This document shows, piece by piece, positions 24,713 through 34,084 of a stretch of 49,645 nt of DNA. The position numbers were made by a program, and so were the translations under genes. The number at the start of each line of letters is the position of its first letter. The first letter of the stretch is position 1. Location: positions 1 to 49,645 of the forward strand of contig DAOTUB010000221.1 of the NCBI GenBank assembly GCA_034437455.1. The letters run 5' to 3'. The DNA is from DAOTUB01 sp034437455. Its GTDB lineage: Bacteria > Chloroflexota > Anaerolineae > B4-G1. The notes below the pieces were generated by a model. That model was not told where the DNA came from. It made no database searches and saw only the letters and a list, made by a program, of their open reading frames with translations.

Positions 24713-25837
24713 ATGGCGACTTTTGAACGAGAATCAAGCCCCCAACCATCGAGCAGACAGACGGCGCTGCGACTGGTCGTATCCCTGGCCGTTCTGGCGC
24801 TCACTTTCTTCGCCCTGAGATGGAGCCTCGGCTTTATGCGAGACACCGACGCGCCCAAGCTCCTGACCGCGTCGGTCGCCGTCGTCGTCGGCGTGTCCGG
24901 GGCCTGGGTGCTGTTCTGGCTCGCCAACAACCTGACGTCAAGCATTCCCAACAGACGGCTCCGAGAACGAATTCGGCCCTTCGCCTTCGTCGGGCCTGCG
25001 CTGGTGCTGCTGACGGTTTACCTGGTCTATCCCGCGATTAACACCATTTATCTCAGTTTCTTTGACAAAAAATCAGAAATCTTCGTCGGTCTCGAAAATT
25101 ATCGCTTTATCTTTGACGAGCCGAACATCCGTGTGGCGTTCAGAAACAACGCGATATGGTTGATCACGGTGACGGGCGTCTGCGTGTCGCTGGGGTTGAT
25201 CATTGCCGTCCTGGTCGACCGCATCAAGCTCGAATCCCTCGCCAAGTCGCTCATCTTTCTGCCGATGGCGATCTCTGCCGTCGGCGCGAGCGTCATCTGG
25301 CGCTTTATGTACGCCTACCGGCCGGTGGATCGCCCGCAGATCGGCCTGCTCAACGCCATCGTCGTCGCGTTGGGAGGGCAGCCGGTCGGCTGGTATACGG
25401 TCGGCGAGGTGATCCGCCCGCCCTGGAACAGTTTTGCTCTGATCGTCATCATGATCTGGTTGCAGACCGGGTTCTGCATGGTCGTGCTCTCGGCGGCACT
25501 CAAGGGCGTGCCCGGCGAGTTGATCGAGGCCGCCCGCATCGACGGCGCGAACGAGTTGCAGATATTCTCCCACGTCACGATCCCCTACATCCGCGGGACG
25601 ATCATCACGATCGCCACCACGGTGTTGATCATGGTGCTCAAGGTCTTTGACATCGTCTATGTGATGACCCGGGGCAACTATGACACCGAGGTGATCGCCA
25701 ACCGCATGTTCGTCGAAATGTACCGGTTCGGGGATTACGGGCACGGCAGCGCCCTGGCCGTCATCCTGTTCCTGGCGATCATACCGGCGATGGTCGTCGT
25801 CGTCCGTAACCTGCGCAGGCAGAGGAGGGAGCGATGA
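24713..25837 (+). CDS. Sugar ABC transporter permease (MalF/AglF type)
   Basis: The 374-residue protein is an inner-membrane permease. Two extra hydrophobic segments (LVVSLAVLALTFFALRW and SVAVVVGVSGAWVLFWLA) precede the usual six-helix core that begins at FAFVGPALVLLTVYLVYPA (about 85). The EAA loop, which contacts the ATPase, reads EAARIDGANELQIFSHVTIP (about 265-285). No ATP-binding subunit gene occurs anywhere in the locus, so a shared MsiK/MalK-type ATPase from elsewhere must serve it. It overlaps the next permease by 4 bp. Confidence 0.93.
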   Translation: MATFERESSPQPSSRQTALRLVVSLAVLALTFFALRWSLGFMRDTDAPKLLTASVAVVVGVSGAWVLFWLANNLTSSIPNRRLRERIRPFAFVGPALVLLTVYLVYPAINTIYLSFFDKKSEIFVGLENYRFIFDEPNIRVAFRNNAIWLITVTGVCVSLGLIIAVLVDRIKLESLAKSLIFLPMAISAVGASVIWRFMYAYRPVDRPQIGLLNAIVVALGGQPVGWYTVGEVIRPPWNSFALIVIMIWLQTGFCMVVLSAALKGVPGELIEAARIDGANELQIFSHVTIPYIRGTIITIATTVLIMVLKVFDIVYVMTRGNYDTEVIANRMFVEMYRFGDYGHGSALAVILFLAIIPAMVVVVRNLRRQRRER

Positions 25838-26724
25838 AAAAGATTTTCACACGGAACAGCGGGCGCATATACGCTCTGCGCAGATTTCTTTCGGGGGCCG
25901 CGCTGAGAGCCGTCATCATCACGATCTGCTTTATCTGGACGCTGCCCACGATGGGTCTGCTCATCAGCTCGTTTCGGAGCGCGAACGAGATCAACTCGTC
26001 GGCCTGGTGGACGGTCTTTGAGACTCCCTTCGAGTTCACTCAATGGACGCTGGAAAACTATCATCGCGTCATCACCACCGACGAGATGGGCAACGCCTTT
26101 CTGAACAGCCTGATCGTCACCATCCCCTCCACCGTCATCCCGATCACCATCGCCGCCTTTGCCGCGTACGCCTTTGCCTGGATGAAATTCCCCGGGCGCG
26201 ATTTCCTGTTCGTCGTGGTGGTGGGGCTGACGGTGGTGCCCTTGCAGATGGCCCTGATCCCCGTGTTGCGCCTGTACACCACGCTCGATCTGAACGGCAC
26301 CTTCCTGGGGGTATGGCTGGCGCACACCGGCTTTGGCATCCCGATGGCCGTCTATTTGCTCTACAGCTTTATCTCCCAGATCCCGCGCGACCTGATCGAG
26401 GCCGCTGCCCTGGACGGCGCTTCGCACTTTCAGACGTTCGTCCTGCTCGTCCTGCGACTGTCGGTGCCGGCGCTCGCCTCTTTTGCCATTCTCCAGTTCC
26501 TCTGGGTGTGGAACGACCTGCTCATCGCCCTCGTCTTTCTGGGCACCAAGTCAGATGTCGCCATCGTGACCTCCCGGCTGACCGAGCTGGTCGGCTCGCG
26601 CGGGCAGGACTGGCACCTGTTGACCGCGGGCGCTTTCGTCACCATGATCATCCCCCTGTTCGTCTTCTTTTCGCTACAGCGCTATTTTGTGCGCGGCATA
26701 CTGGCTGGATCGACCAAAGGCTAA
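25834..26724 (+). CDS. Sugar ABC transporter permease (MalG/AglG type)
   Basis: The 296-residue protein is the second permease of the importer, with about six membrane helices beginning near AVIITICFIWTLPTMGLLIS. The MalG-type EAA loop is DLIEAAALDGASHFQTFVLL (about 187-206). The C-terminal FFSLQRYFVRGILAGSTKG is typical of this subunit. The ATG overlaps the preceding stop by 4 bp, and the phosphorylase gene starts 6 bp after its end, so all are co-translated. Confidence 0.94.
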   Translation: MKKIFTRNSGRIYALRRFLSGAALRAVIITICFIWTLPTMGLLISSFRSANEINSSAWWTVFETPFEFTQWTLENYHRVITTDEMGNAFLNSLIVTIPSTVIPITIAAFAAYAFAWMKFPGRDFLFVVVVGLTVVPLQMALIPVLRLYTTLDLNGTFLGVWLAHTGFGIPMAVYLLYSFISQIPRDLIEAAALDGASHFQTFVLLVLRLSVPALASFAILQFLWVWNDLLIALVFLGTKSDVAIVTSRLTELVGSRGQDWHLLTAGAFVTMIIPLFVFFSLQRYFVRGILAGSTKG

Positions 26725-26730
26725 CATCGC

Positions 26731-29130
26731 ATGCGCTACGGCTATTTTGACAACGCCCACAGAGAATACGTCGTCGAGCGCCTCGACGTGCCTGTCTCCT
26801 GGACGAACTATCTGGGCGTGAAGGACCTGTGCACCGTGATCTCGCACAACGCGGGCGGGTATTCGTTCTACAAGAGCGCCGAGCACCACCGGATCACGCG
26901 CTTTCGGCAGAACGGCGTCCCCCTCGATAGGCCCGGCCATTACGTCTATCTGCGGGACGACGAGACGGGGGAATACTGGTCCGTCTCGTGGCAGCCGGTG
27001 GGGAAGGACCTGGAGCAAGCGAAATACGAGTGTCGGCACGGCCTTTCGTACTCCCGGTTCCTCTGCAATTATCGGGGCATCCAGGCGGAACAACGGCTGT
27101 TTATCCCGGTGGACGACGACGTAGAGCTTTGGGATGTCACGATCAAGAACGCGAGCGACGAGCCGCGCAAGATCAGCGTTTTCTCCTACATCGAGTTTTC
27201 GTTCCACCACATTGAGATTGACAACCAGAATTTGCAGATGAGCCTCTATGCCAGCGGATCGAGTTACGAGGACGGCATCATCGAATACGACTTTTTCTAC
27301 GAACCGTGGACGCGCCACTTTTTCGCCGCGAGCTTTGACCCCGACAGCTACGACTGCGTGCGCGACCGCTTCCTGGGGCACCATCGGACGGAGACGAACC
27401 CTATCGCGGTCAAGCGGGGCGCGTGCCACAACAGCTCCGAGCTGGGAGGGAACCACTGCGCTTCCCTCCACAAGCGGCTCGCCCTGGCCCCCGGCGAGGA
27501 GGCGCGCCTTATCTTCATACTGGGTGTCGGCCCGCGAGAGAGCCAGGGCCGCGAGATGAGGGAAAAATACTCGGACCTTGTCAACGTCGACCGGGCGTTC
27601 GAGGAGCTGAGGGCGTACTGGCAAGAGAAACTCGACGTGTTGCAGATCAAGACCCCCCATCCGGGCATGGACACGATGATCAACACCTGGAATCTCCTCC
27701 AGGCCGAGACCTGCGTGGTCTGGTCTCGTTTCGCCTCGTTCATCGAAGTCGGCGGGCGGACCGGGCTGGGGTATCGCGACATGGCTCAGGACGTGATGAG
27801 CGTCGTCCACACCAATCCCGCCAAATGCCGCCAGCGCATCCTCGAACTGTTGCACGGCCAGACGAGCCAGGGGTACGGACTGCACCTCTTCGACCCCCAG
27901 GTGTTCCAGCCGCAGGAGGAGAAGCTGCCGGGCGTGAAATTTCCCACCGTCGTGCCGACGCCAAGTCCGAAGGAGATCGTCCACGGCCTGGAAGACGTGT
28001 GCGCCGACGACGCGCTCTGGCTGGTGGTCTCGGTCTGTGAATTTGTCAAAGAGACGGGCGACTTGACTTTTTTCGACGAAATCGTACCATTTGCTGACGG
28101 CGGCGAGGGCACGGTTTACGAGCACCTCAAGCGCGCGCTCGATTTTTCCGCCGAACAGGTCGGCGAGCACGGTATCTGCAAGGGGCTGCGGGCGGACTGG
28201 AACGACTGCCTGAACCTGGGCGGCGGCGAGAGCGGGATGGTCTCGTTCATGCATCACTGGGCGCTGCAAGCCTTCGTTGGGGCCGCCGAACATTTGGGCC
28301 GGGAGCGGGACGTGCAAACGTACACCGGCCTGGCCGAGCAGGTCAAACGGGTCTGTGAGAACGTGCTCTGGGACGGCGAGTGGTACCTCCGGGGCATCAC
28401 ATCCAAAGGCGTGAAAATCGGCAGCCACGACAGCGAGGAAGGCAAGGTGTTTCTGAACGCGCAAAGCTGGGCCGTGTACTCCGGTGTGGCCTCCGAGAAG
28501 CGGGGCAAGATGTGTATGGACCGGGTGAACGAGCATCTATATTCTCAGTACGGCCTGCATCTCCTGTGGCCAGCCTACTCCAGGCCGGACGACGACGTCG
28601 GATTTGTGACGCGCGTCTACGAGGGCGTCAAGGAGAACGCGGCCATCTTTAGCCACACCAACCCCTGGGCCGTGATCGCTGAATGCATCCTGGGGAGGGG
28701 AGACCGGGCGATGAAATTTTACGACGCCATCCTTCCCTACAACCAGAACGACGCCATCGAAACCCGCGAGGCCGAGCCGTACTCGTACTGCCAGTTCATC
28801 ATGGGCCGAGATCACACCGCCTTTGGCCGGGCGCGGCATCCCTGGCTCACGGGGAGCGGTGGCTGGTTCTACACGGCGGCGACTCGCTGGATCCTCGGCA
28901 TCCGGTTGAGCTTTGACGGGCTGGTCGTCGACCCGTGCATTCCGGGCGATTGGGAGGGATTCGAGGTCACACGCCAGTGGCGAGGGGCCACGTTCAACAT
29001 CAGCGTGAGGAACCCGAATGGCGTGCAGAAGGGGGTCCGGGCGATCACCCTGAACGGAGCACCCACCGAAGGCCCGCTACCGCCTCAGGAGGCCGGTTCG
29101 GTCCATGACATTATCGCGACGATGGGATAG
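26731..29130 (+). CDS. chbP: GH94 N,N'-diacetylchitobiose phosphorylase-like enzyme
   Basis: The 799-residue protein matches the length and motifs of Vibrio chitobiose phosphorylase, which splits (GlcNAc)2 with phosphate to GlcNAc-1-phosphate and GlcNAc. It opens with MRYGYFDNAHREYV and WTNYLGVKDLCTVISHNAGG. VWSRFASFIEVGGRTGLGYRD (about 328-350) is closer to chitobiose phosphorylases than to cellobiose phosphorylases, judged from remembered sequences. The proposed catalytic acid is D489 in GLRADWNDCLNLGGG. There is no signal peptide, so it works on imported sugar. Neighbouring kinase, mutase, deacetylase and SIS genes support an amino-sugar substrate. A cellobiose-type activity is the main alternative. 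Confidence 0.88.
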   Translation: MRYGYFDNAHREYVVERLDVPVSWTNYLGVKDLCTVISHNAGGYSFYKSAEHHRITRFRQNGVPLDRPGHYVYLRDDETGEYWSVSWQPVGKDLEQAKYECRHGLSYSRFLCNYRGIQAEQRLFIPVDDDVELWDVTIKNASDEPRKISVFSYIEFSFHHIEIDNQNLQMSLYASGSSYEDGIIEYDFFYEPWTRHFFAASFDPDSYDCVRDRFLGHHRTETNPIAVKRGACHNSSELGGNHCASLHKRLALAPGEEARLIFILGVGPRESQGREMREKYSDLVNVDRAFEELRAYWQEKLDVLQIKTPHPGMDTMINTWNLLQAETCVVWSRFASFIEVGGRTGLGYRDMAQDVMSVVHTNPAKCRQRILELLHGQTSQGYGLHLFDPQVFQPQEEKLPGVKFPTVVPTPSPKEIVHGLEDVCADDALWLVVSVCEFVKETGDLTFFDEIVPFADGGEGTVYEHLKRALDFSAEQVGEHGICKGLRADWNDCLNLGGGESGMVSFMHHWALQAFVGAAEHLGRERDVQTYTGLAEQVKRVCENVLWDGEWYLRGITSKGVKIGSHDSEEGKVFLNAQSWAVYSGVASEKRGKMCMDRVNEHLYSQYGLHLLWPAYSRPDDDVGFVTRVYEGVKENAAIFSHTNPWAVIAECILGRGDRAMKFYDAILPYNQNDAIETREAEPYSYCQFIMGRDHTAFGRARHPWLTGSGGWFYTAATRWILGIRLSFDGLVVDPCIPGDWEGFEVTRQWRGATFNISVRNPNGVQKGVRAITLNGAPTEGPLPPQEAGSVHDIIATMG

Positions 29131-29147
29131 AGGCAACCGATTGCCTC
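29130..29147. terminator. Small hairpin after the phosphorylase gene
   Basis: GAGGCAA, a CCGA loop and TTGCCTC form a perfect stem that begins at the last base of the stop codon. There is no U-tract, so partial attenuation or transcript processing is more likely than full termination. The 29148-29238 gap also holds short repeats of atccgct. Confidence 0.4.
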
Positions 29148-29238
29148 CGGAATAAGCGACCCGCTATCCGCTTATCCGCTCGGACTGGAACAGTCCGCGC
29201 CATCCGTTGCCGCAAGCCGACAAGTACAGGAAATAATT

Positions 29239-31443
29239 ATGCCAAACACTGAACCCAAACTCAAGGCCGTCATCCTCGCCGCCGGCAAAGAGGCGCTCGC
29301 CGCCGACGCCGGGCCGATGGTGTTGCAGACGCTGGGCGATCACAAGATCATTGATTACGTCGTCCAGAACGCGCTACAGCTCGTGTCACCGGACGACCTC
29401 TACGTCGTCGTGGGCTACCAGCGGGAAAAAGTCGAGGCGCACCTGGGGCCGGACTATCACTACGTCGTCCAGGAGGAGCAGCTCGGCACCGGCCACGCCG
29501 TCTTGCAGCTCCGCCCGTTGCTCGAGGATTTCCACGGCGATCTGCTCATCCTCTACGGCGACACTCCGCTCTTCCGCCCGGCCTCGATCCGCGGGCTGCT
29601 CAACCGCCACCGGCTGCGGCAGGCCCACCTGACGCTGCTCACCGCCGTCGTGGATCGCCCCCTCCCCTACGGACGCATCATCCGCGACAACAGAGGGCGG
29701 ATCATGGACATCATCGAGGAGGCGGAGGCCTCGCCGGAGGTGCGCGAGATCCGCGAGCTGAACGTGGGCGCCTACGTTGTCCGCGCCGACGATATCTTTC
29801 CCGCCCTGGAGACATTGCCCCCTTCCCCGCTGGATGGTGAGTACCGGCTCACTGACTGTGCCCACCGTCTCATCCGCGCCGGCCTGCGGGTGGAGAGCTA
29901 TCAGATTTACGACCAGGACGAGGTGCTGGGCATCAACACCCGCGACGATCTGACCCAGGCCGAGTTCATCCTGCAGAAGCGGCTCTACCGCCCCCGCCGC
30001 ACCGAGGAGCGAAACCTGATCGCCTTTGGAACCGGCGGCTGGCGGGCCATCATCGGCGAGGGGTTCACGCTGCACAACGTCCGGCGGCTTTCACAGGCGT
30101 TGGCGAACGAGGTCGCCCGCCAGGGACAGGAGAAACGCGGCGTCGTCATCGGTTTTGACCGGCGCTTTCTCTCCAACCAGGCCGCTGAGGCCGCCGCCGA
30201 GGTCTTTGCGGGCAACAACATCCCGGTCACGCTGCTGGCGGAGGACGCGCCGACGCCGCTCATCACCTACGCCACCGCCGTCCAGGACGCGGCCTACGGC
30301 CTCGCCTTCACCGCCAGCCACAACCCGCCCGATTGGAACGGCCTCAAGGTCTTTCACGGCGACGGCTCGCTGTTGCAGGACGAGGAGACGCGCCAGATCG
30401 AGGCGGAGACGAACCAGTTGACGCCGGGCGACGTGGTCAAGATCGATCTCGATCTGGCGCTGGAGGCGGGCGTCGTCCAGCGGCGAGACTTGACCAACGA
30501 GTACGTGGACGCGGTCGAGGCGCTCATCGACCTGGAGGCGATCCGCGCCGCCGGTCTCAAGGTCATCGTCGACCCGATGTACGGCGTGAGCCAGCTCACG
30601 CTCGGCATCATCCTCACCGAGGCGCGCTGCCGGGTGGCCTTCATCCACGAGCGGCGCAACCCGCTGTTCGGCGGGCGCTCTCCCGCCCCCAATCTGGAGG
30701 CGCTGAGGCAGTTGATCACCCACGTGCGGGACGACGGCTACGACCTGGGGCTGGCCACCGACGGCGACGCCGACCGCATCGCCATCGTGGACGAGCGGGG
30801 CGAATACATCACCGTCAACGACGCCCTGGCGCTGCTGTACTGGTATCTGCACGAGGTGCGCGGCGAGAAGGGCGGCGTCGTGCGCAACATCGCCACCACG
30901 CACCTGCTGGACCGGCTGGCGGCCCGCTTTGGCGAGACCTGCTACGAGGTACCGGTCGGCTTCAAGCACGTCGCCGCCGCGATGGTCGAGCATAACGCGC
31001 TGCTGGGAGGCGAATCGAGCGGAGGGCTGACGATCCGGGGGCACATCCTGGGCAAGGATGGCATCTTTGCGGCAGCCCTGATCGTCGAGATGCTGGCCCG
31101 CACGGGGCAGCGGATCTCTCAACTGCGAGAGCGGGTCTACGAAACGGTCGGTCGCCTCTACGGTGCCGAGGTCAATCTCCCCGCCACGCCGGAGATGCGC
31201 ATCGTCATCCCCAGGCGGCTGCAAGAGACCGCCCCAGAGAAGCTCGGCCCCTATCCAGTGGTGCGCGTCTCTCACATGGACGGCGTGAAATTCTTCCTGG
31301 AGAACGACAACTGGGCACTGCTGCGCTTTTCTGGCACCGAGCCGGTGTTGCGGATGTACACCGAGGCGGACTCGCCGGAAAAGGCCCGCGAGTTGATCGA
31401 CTTGCTCAAACAATCCATTCAAGCGGAGGGGGGTATCCAGTGA
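29239..31443 (+). CDS. Fusion of GlmU-like nucleotidyltransferase domain and phosphohexomutase
   Basis: The 734-residue protein joins two domains. Residues 8-245 resemble the GlmU uridylyltransferase fold and keep EEQLGTGHAV, LYGDTP, ELNVGAYV and GINTRDDL. In the signature loop, however, LAAGKEALA replaces LAAGKGTRM and GPMVL replaces LPKVL, so E. coli R18 and K25 correspond to L20 and M27. Residues 255-730 form a phosphohexomutase: phosphoserine S360 in TASHNP, metal loop D508-GDADR, sugar loop GESSGG (591-596) and phosphate loop RFSGTEP (696-702). The mutase should turn GlcNAc-1-P into GlcNAc-6-P; the first domain may be inactive or regulatory. It overlaps the ROK gene by 4 bp. Confidence 0.9.
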   Translation: MPNTEPKLKAVILAAGKEALAADAGPMVLQTLGDHKIIDYVVQNALQLVSPDDLYVVVGYQREKVEAHLGPDYHYVVQEEQLGTGHAVLQLRPLLEDFHGDLLILYGDTPLFRPASIRGLLNRHRLRQAHLTLLTAVVDRPLPYGRIIRDNRGRIMDIIEEAEASPEVREIRELNVGAYVVRADDIFPALETLPPSPLDGEYRLTDCAHRLIRAGLRVESYQIYDQDEVLGINTRDDLTQAEFILQKRLYRPRRTEERNLIAFGTGGWRAIIGEGFTLHNVRRLSQALANEVARQGQEKRGVVIGFDRRFLSNQAAEAAAEVFAGNNIPVTLLAEDAPTPLITYATAVQDAAYGLAFTASHNPPDWNGLKVFHGDGSLLQDEETRQIEAETNQLTPGDVVKIDLDLALEAGVVQRRDLTNEYVDAVEALIDLEAIRAAGLKVIVDPMYGVSQLTLGIILTEARCRVAFIHERRNPLFGGRSPAPNLEALRQLITHVRDDGYDLGLATDGDADRIAIVDERGEYITVNDALALLYWYLHEVRGEKGGVVRNIATTHLLDRLAARFGETCYEVPVGFKHVAAAMVEHNALLGGESSGGLTIRGHILGKDGIFAAALIVEMLARTGQRISQLRERVYETVGRLYGAEVNLPATPEMRIVIPRRLQETAPEKLGPYPVVRVSHMDGVKFFLENDNWALLRFSGTEPVLRMYTEADSPEKARELIDLLKQSIQAEGGIQ

Positions 31444-32660
31444 AACGTGTAGCGCGAAAGGCAACCCGCCAACAGACGAGAAGGCATAACAGTCGGTTGG
31501 TGCTCAAGACGATCTATGACCGCGGCGAGATCAGCCGCGCCGACGTCGCGCGCGCGACCCGGCTCACGCGCCCCACCGTCTCGGACGTGGTCGCGGAGCT
31601 GATGGAGAAGGGGCTGGTGGAGGAGGTGGGGCACGGACCATCGGCGGGGGGCAAGCCTCCCATTCTGCTCAGCGTGGCGGACGATTCCCGGCACGTGATC
31701 GGCATCGACCTGGCCGCCGGGGAGTTTCGCGGCGGCGTGGTCAACCTGCGGGGCGACGTCAAGCATCAGGTCAACGTGCCCCTGCGCGGGCGGGACGGCG
31801 ACGCGGCGCTGGCGCTCGTCTACGAGCTAGTTGACGAGCTGATCGCGGCGACCGACAGCCACTTGTTGGGCATCGGCATCGGCACGCCGGGGTTGATGGA
31901 CGCGATGAACGGCGTCGTGCGCTGGGCGGTCAATCTGAACTGGCAAAACCTCCCGCTGCGCAGCCTGCTCCAGGAACGGTACGGCCTGCCGGTCTATGTG
32001 GCGAACGACTCGCAGGTGGCCGCCCTGGCGGAGTACACCTTTGGGGAGAACAGAGGCGGGAGAAATCTGATCGTGATCAAAATCGGGCACGGGATCGGCG
32101 CGGGCATCGTGCTCGACGGGCGGCTCTTTTACGGTGACACGTTCGGCGCGGGCGAGATCGGCCACGTGACCGTGGTCGAGAACGGCCGGCAGTGCCGGTG
32201 CGGGAACTCTGGCTGCCTGGAGACGGTAGCGAGCGTCGGGGCCATCATCCAGCGCGCCCAGACCATCGCCCAGAACAATCCCCACTCGCTGCTCCACCGG
32301 TTCGCCGCCAGCCCTGAAGAGATCACCGTCGACGCGGTCTGCCAGGCGTTCGAGGCGGGCGACGAGGCGGTGCGCCAGGTGATCCTGGAGGCGGGGCGGT
32401 ACCTGGGCATCGCGGTGGCGAACCTGATCGGCGTGCTCAGCACCCGGCGCATCATGATCGCCGGGAACATCTCCTGCTTTGGCGAGGCCTGGCTGGAAAC
32501 GATCCAACAGGAGATGGTCCGGCGGGCGCTGGAGGTGGTGGCGAGCAAGACGGAGGTGGGCGTCTCGAGCATCGGCCCCAACATCGTCTTCCTGGGAGCT
32601 TCGGCGCTGGTCCTGACGTACGAGTTGGGCCTGTTCGCCCCACTGGTGAGGAGGATTTAG
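31440..32660 (+). CDS. ROK family transcriptional repressor (NagC-like)
   Basis: The 406-residue protein starts at GTG overlapping the preceding stop. A winged helix-turn-helix (about 18-70, RADVARATRLTRPTVSDVVAEL) precedes a ROK domain with the intact zinc site GH-x-CRCGNSGCLET (about 240-262). The nucleotide motif that reads DxGGT in ROK kinases is IDLAAGEF here, so kinase activity is unlikely and the domain probably only senses sugar. It most likely controls the promoter at 23011-23039, responding to GlcNAc or a phosphorylated form. The effector is inferred from context. Confidence 0.88.
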   Translation: MKRVARKATRQQTRRHNSRLVLKTIYDRGEISRADVARATRLTRPTVSDVVAELMEKGLVEEVGHGPSAGGKPPILLSVADDSRHVIGIDLAAGEFRGGVVNLRGDVKHQVNVPLRGRDGDAALALVYELVDELIAATDSHLLGIGIGTPGLMDAMNGVVRWAVNLNWQNLPLRSLLQERYGLPVYVANDSQVAALAEYTFGENRGGRNLIVIKIGHGIGAGIVLDGRLFYGDTFGAGEIGHVTVVENGRQCRCGNSGCLETVASVGAIIQRAQTIAQNNPHSLLHRFAASPEEITVDAVCQAFEAGDEAVRQVILEAGRYLGIAVANLIGVLSTRRIMIAGNISCFGEAWLETIQQEMVRRALEVVASKTEVGVSSIGPNIVFLGASALVLTYELGLFAPLVRRI

Positions 32661-32661
32661 C

Positions 32662-34083
32662 ATGGCGATGGCGCGTGTGAAAGGTGATGCTTTTGAACTC
32701 GTGGAACCAAGAGTCTCGCCGCCGCTCGACCCGGTCTTTCGGCCGGCGGTGCTGGCGAATCGCGCGTTCCAAAACCAGGTCGAGGAATCGGGCGCCGGCG
32801 TACCTCTCGCGCTCGGCCTGGAGCGCCCCGATGGATCCGTGTCGCGCTTTGAGACGCGGGTTTTCCCCATCGATCATCCGCGAGCCGACGCGAATCTCGT
32901 GTACGCCGAGCGGTTGTTCAAATTTCTCCTCTGGCAGCGAGGGGGCTACAAGGCCTACGTGGGCGGCCCCAGGAACATTGGGAAGTATATCCAAACGTGC
33001 TACGCCCCCGGCGGCGCGCGCGAGTTCGACTTTCACTTTATGGGAGAGGATGTCTACGAGCGCCCGTTCACCGTGATTCCCTGCGAGGCCGCCGAGGTTC
33101 CCGCCGAACGGGAGAGCGGGCGATCGCTGGGCCGTCACCTGGACGGCTGCCGCATCGGGTTCGATCTGGGAGCCTCGGATCGCAAAGTCGCGGCGATGGT
33201 CGACGGCGAGACGGTCTTTAGCGAGGAGGTCGTGTGGGAGCCGGGCAAGCAGAGCGACCCCCGGTACCACTACCGCGAGATTATGGCCGCCCTGCAAAAA
33301 GCGGCCTCCAAGATGGAGCGCGTGGACGCGATCGGGGGCAGTTCGGCGGGGGTGTACGTCGACAATCGGGTCCGGGTCGCCTCCCTGTTCCGGGGTATTC
33401 CCCAGGAGCGGTTCGCCGAGGCCCGGGACCTGTTCCTGCACATCCGCGACGAGATGGGCGTTCCGATCGAGATCGTGAACGATGGAGAGGTGACGGCGCT
33501 GGCCGGCTCGATGTCGCTAGAGGACAACGGCGTCCTCGGCATCGCGCTCGGCTCGAGCGAGGCGAGCGGCTACGTGACGCCGGAGGGCGGCATCACGAGC
33601 TGGCTGAACGAGCTGGCCTTTGCGCCGATCGATTACAGCCCGAAAGCTCCCCTGGACGAGTGGTCGGGAGACCGGGGGTGCGGCGCGCTCTATCTCTCGC
33701 AGCAGTGCGTGTTCCGGCTCGCGCCCCAGGTCGGCATCACGATCCCGGCTGAGGCGACGAACGCCGAGAAACTCGCCTTCGTCCAGGAAAAACTGGAGGC
33801 GGGGCACAAAGGCGCCGCCGAGATATGGCAGAGCATCGGCTGCTACATGGGGTATGCCATCGCCCATTACGCCGATTTCTACGAGCTCAAGCACGTGCTG
33901 ATCCTGGGGCGCTGCACCTCCGGGAAAGGCGGCCCGCTCATCGTGGAGGGCGCGGGCGAGGTATTGCGGGCCGAGTTTCCGGAACTGGCCACCCGGATCC
34001 ACATCCAACTGCCGGACGAAAAGAGCCGGCGTGTGGGGCAATCGATCGCGGCGGCGAGCCTTCCGGAAATCCCAAAGGAGTAG
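32662..34083 (+). CDS. ROK-like sugar kinase with N-terminal extension
   Basis: The 473-residue protein has an unrecognised region of about 165 residues followed by an actin-like ASKHA domain. Motifs are IGFDLGASDRKVAAMVDG (phosphate loop, about 166), AIGGSSAGVYVDNRVR (about 222) and IVNDGEVTALAGSM with the likely catalytic aspartate (about 273). The GCLE-type zinc motif of classical ROK proteins is absent. It starts 1 bp after the repressor stop behind gaggagg. In this locus it most plausibly phosphorylates the free GlcNAc released by the phosphorylase. Glucose or glucosamine kinase is an alternative. Confidence 0.75.
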   Translation: MAMARVKGDAFELVEPRVSPPLDPVFRPAVLANRAFQNQVEESGAGVPLALGLERPDGSVSRFETRVFPIDHPRADANLVYAERLFKFLLWQRGGYKAYVGGPRNIGKYIQTCYAPGGAREFDFHFMGEDVYERPFTVIPCEAAEVPAERESGRSLGRHLDGCRIGFDLGASDRKVAAMVDGETVFSEEVVWEPGKQSDPRYHYREIMAALQKAASKMERVDAIGGSSAGVYVDNRVRVASLFRGIPQERFAEARDLFLHIRDEMGVPIEIVNDGEVTALAGSMSLEDNGVLGIALGSSEASGYVTPEGGITSWLNELAFAPIDYSPKAPLDEWSGDRGCGALYLSQQCVFRLAPQVGITIPAEATNAEKLAFVQEKLEAGHKGAAEIWQSIGCYMGYAIAHYADFYELKHVLILGRCTSGKGGPLIVEGAGEVLRAEFPELATRIHIQLPDEKSRRVGQSIAAASLPEIPKE

Positions 34084-34084
34084 A

